NCBI GenBank assembly: GCA_021807585.1
Contig: JAKBCQ010000116.1
Span: 1-7,333 of the forward strand
Reading direction: 5' to 3'
DNA from: Planctomycetota bacterium
GTDB lineage: Bacteria > Planctomycetota > Planctomycetia > Isosphaerales > Isosphaeraceae
DNA: 7,333 nt
Each line of letters opens with the position of its first letter. Position 1 is the stretch's first letter. Both the position numbers and the translations under genes were made by a program. Of this stretch, positions 7,275 through 7,333 are shown piece after piece. The notes under the pieces are model-generated. The model was not told the origin of the DNA, did not search any database, and saw nothing but the letters and a program-made list of their open reading frames with translations.

Positions 7275-7333
7275 AGTCGGCTCGAGGGTGCGGTTCGAGC
7301 GCGCGAAGTCGGCTCGAGGGTGCGGTTCGAGCG
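7273..7333 (+). repeat. 32-base tandem direct repeat, two units visible, runs off the window
   Basis: The unit at 7273-7304 recurs without mismatch at 7305-7333, where the window cuts it after 29 bases. The first unit begins with the last two bases of the TGA stop of the DUF1501 gene. Each unit contains the inverted pair GCTCGA and TCGAGC (7280-7285 with 7295-7300; 7312-7317 with 7327-7332) with a 9-base spacing, so each can fold into a small hairpin. Units abut directly with no spacers, so this is not a CRISPR array. It may act as a 3' mRNA stabiliser, a weak termination region or a variable-number repeat; the total copy number cannot be seen. Confidence 0.85.

Noticed and set aside
7280..7300. 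Intrinsic terminator after gene 4
   Set aside because: The stem is only six pairs with a 9-base loop and has no T-run; recorded as part of the repeat.
7273..7333. CRISPR array
   Set aside because: Units abut directly with no spacers, and no cas-like gene is present.

Overview
The window looks like chromosomal DNA of a planctomycete (Planctomycetota), or less likely a close relative such as a verrucomicrobial lineage. It is GC-rich (roughly 60% by eye) and made of four same-strand genes. All four belong to families that are strongly expanded in planctomycetes: the PSCyt1/PSCyt2/PSD1 proteins (DUF1549/DUF1553 group) and the DUF1501 proteins. Family assignments rest on motifs read from the translations; no database search was run.

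Layout. (1) Positions 2-1063: the C-terminal PSD1 (DUF1553) part of a gene whose beginning lies left of the window. (2) 1068-2531: a complete Tat-exported DUF1501 protein, 4 bases after gene 1. (3) 2645-5791 (alternative start 2603): a complete protein with a signal peptide, PSCyt1, PSCyt2, a beta-sandwich-like middle region and PSD1. It carries two CxxCH haem c motifs and follows a 113-base gap that holds a hairpin, a G-rich tract and a possible 7-codon reading frame. (4) 5814-7274: a second complete Tat-exported DUF1501 protein, 22 bases after gene 3. From the stop codon of gene 4 to the window end runs a 32-base tandem repeat, two units of which are visible.

How they work together. The order A1-B1-A2-B2 is a two-gene module (PSD1 protein plus DUF1501 protein) present twice in tandem. 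The A protein, where its start is visible, has a Sec-type signal peptide, as a covalent haem protein needs. Both B proteins have twin-arginine signals, as expected for enzymes exported folded with metal bound. The likely picture is a periplasmic or cell-envelope pair: a c-type-cytochrome-like protein with a possible ligand-binding domain, and an alkaline-phosphatase/sulfatase-fold partner. I know of no established biochemical function for this pair, so this is inference. The spacing suggests one transcription unit, possibly with a second control point in the 113-base gap.

Coding fills almost all of the window. No tRNA, rRNA, mobile element, CRISPR array or pseudogene was found. The best leads are the two-haem/DUF1501 module itself, the gap at 2532-2644, the repeat at the right edge, and a marked excess of GATC and CGATCG words.
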